Origin: Tubiluchus corallicola
Taxonomy: Eukaryota; Priapulida; Priapulimorpha; Priapulimorphida; Tubiluchidae
Assembly: GCA_030141605.1 (NCBI GenBank)
Contig: JAQGDQ010000851.1
Span: 1 to 40,000 of the forward strand
DNA length: 40,000 nucleotides
Direction: 5' to 3'
Shown here: positions 39,992 through 40,000 of the stretch, one piece after another
Layout: every line of letters begins with the position of its first letter
How positions within the stretch are numbered: position 1 is the first letter of the stretch
Translations under genes and position numbers: made by a program
The notes under the pieces: generated by a model
What the model was told of the DNA's origin: nothing
The model's input: only the letters and a program-made list of their open reading frames with translations
Database searches by the model: none

Positions 39992-40000
39992 TTAATCTAG

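Overview
This is non-coding, AT-rich nuclear DNA from an animal. The evidence is about sixteen unrelated satellite, minisatellite and microsatellite arrays (together roughly a quarter of the 40 kb), many decayed dispersed repeats, and no operon, Shine-Dalgarno pattern or dense coding. A 5S rRNA-derived SINE head at 13963-14050 has, as far as I remember the families, the protostome type of 5S sequence. With the retrotransposon-like 3' ends this makes a marine invertebrate, perhaps a mollusc or other lophotrochozoan, my low-confidence guess. I recognise no gene. One 151-codon ORF (11067-11522) looks somewhat protein-like but its first codons lie in a repeat. The other long ORFs are tandem repeats read through.

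Layout. 1-3.7 kb: three arrays (31-bp GATA-like, 41-bp with a 246-bp higher-order repeat, degenerate tetranucleotide). 3.7-6.3 kb: unique DNA, two minus-strand copies of family A, two ATC arrays. 6.8-8.6 kb: a 67-bp satellite of about 27 units. 9-13 kb: family A, an ATTCCTAT-type minisatellite, family B, the ORF and a 157-bp satellite. 13.6-14.7 kb: the SINE, then a hAT-like non-autonomous element (family D). 15.4-17 kb: a CA/CG array followed by pieces of families B, C and A. 17-24 kb: mostly unique sequence with possible regulatory sites and one family A copy. 24.2-25.4 kb: a nested 38-bp/41-bp repeat complex. 26-29 kb: B, B, A and the second D copy. 29.3-32.2 kb: a 111-bp satellite carrying a hairpin and a 48/59-bp minisatellite. 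33-35 kb: family C and a retrotransposon-like 3' end. 35.5-36.2 kb: an 18/19-bp array. 36.7-40 kb: two well-delimited MITEs, a trinucleotide array and a complete family A element.

The best unifying observation is a set of short (about 0.5-0.6 kb) non-autonomous elements (A, B, F and probably C) that share related inverted ends next to TTAA and often carry the palindrome TGACGTCA. They account for about fourteen fragments. Two further elements have hAT-type ends and 8-bp target duplications. Several tandem arrays stop right at, or near, the ends of A or B copies, so element insertion and array growth appear linked here. All comparisons were made by eye; no alignment or database search was run.
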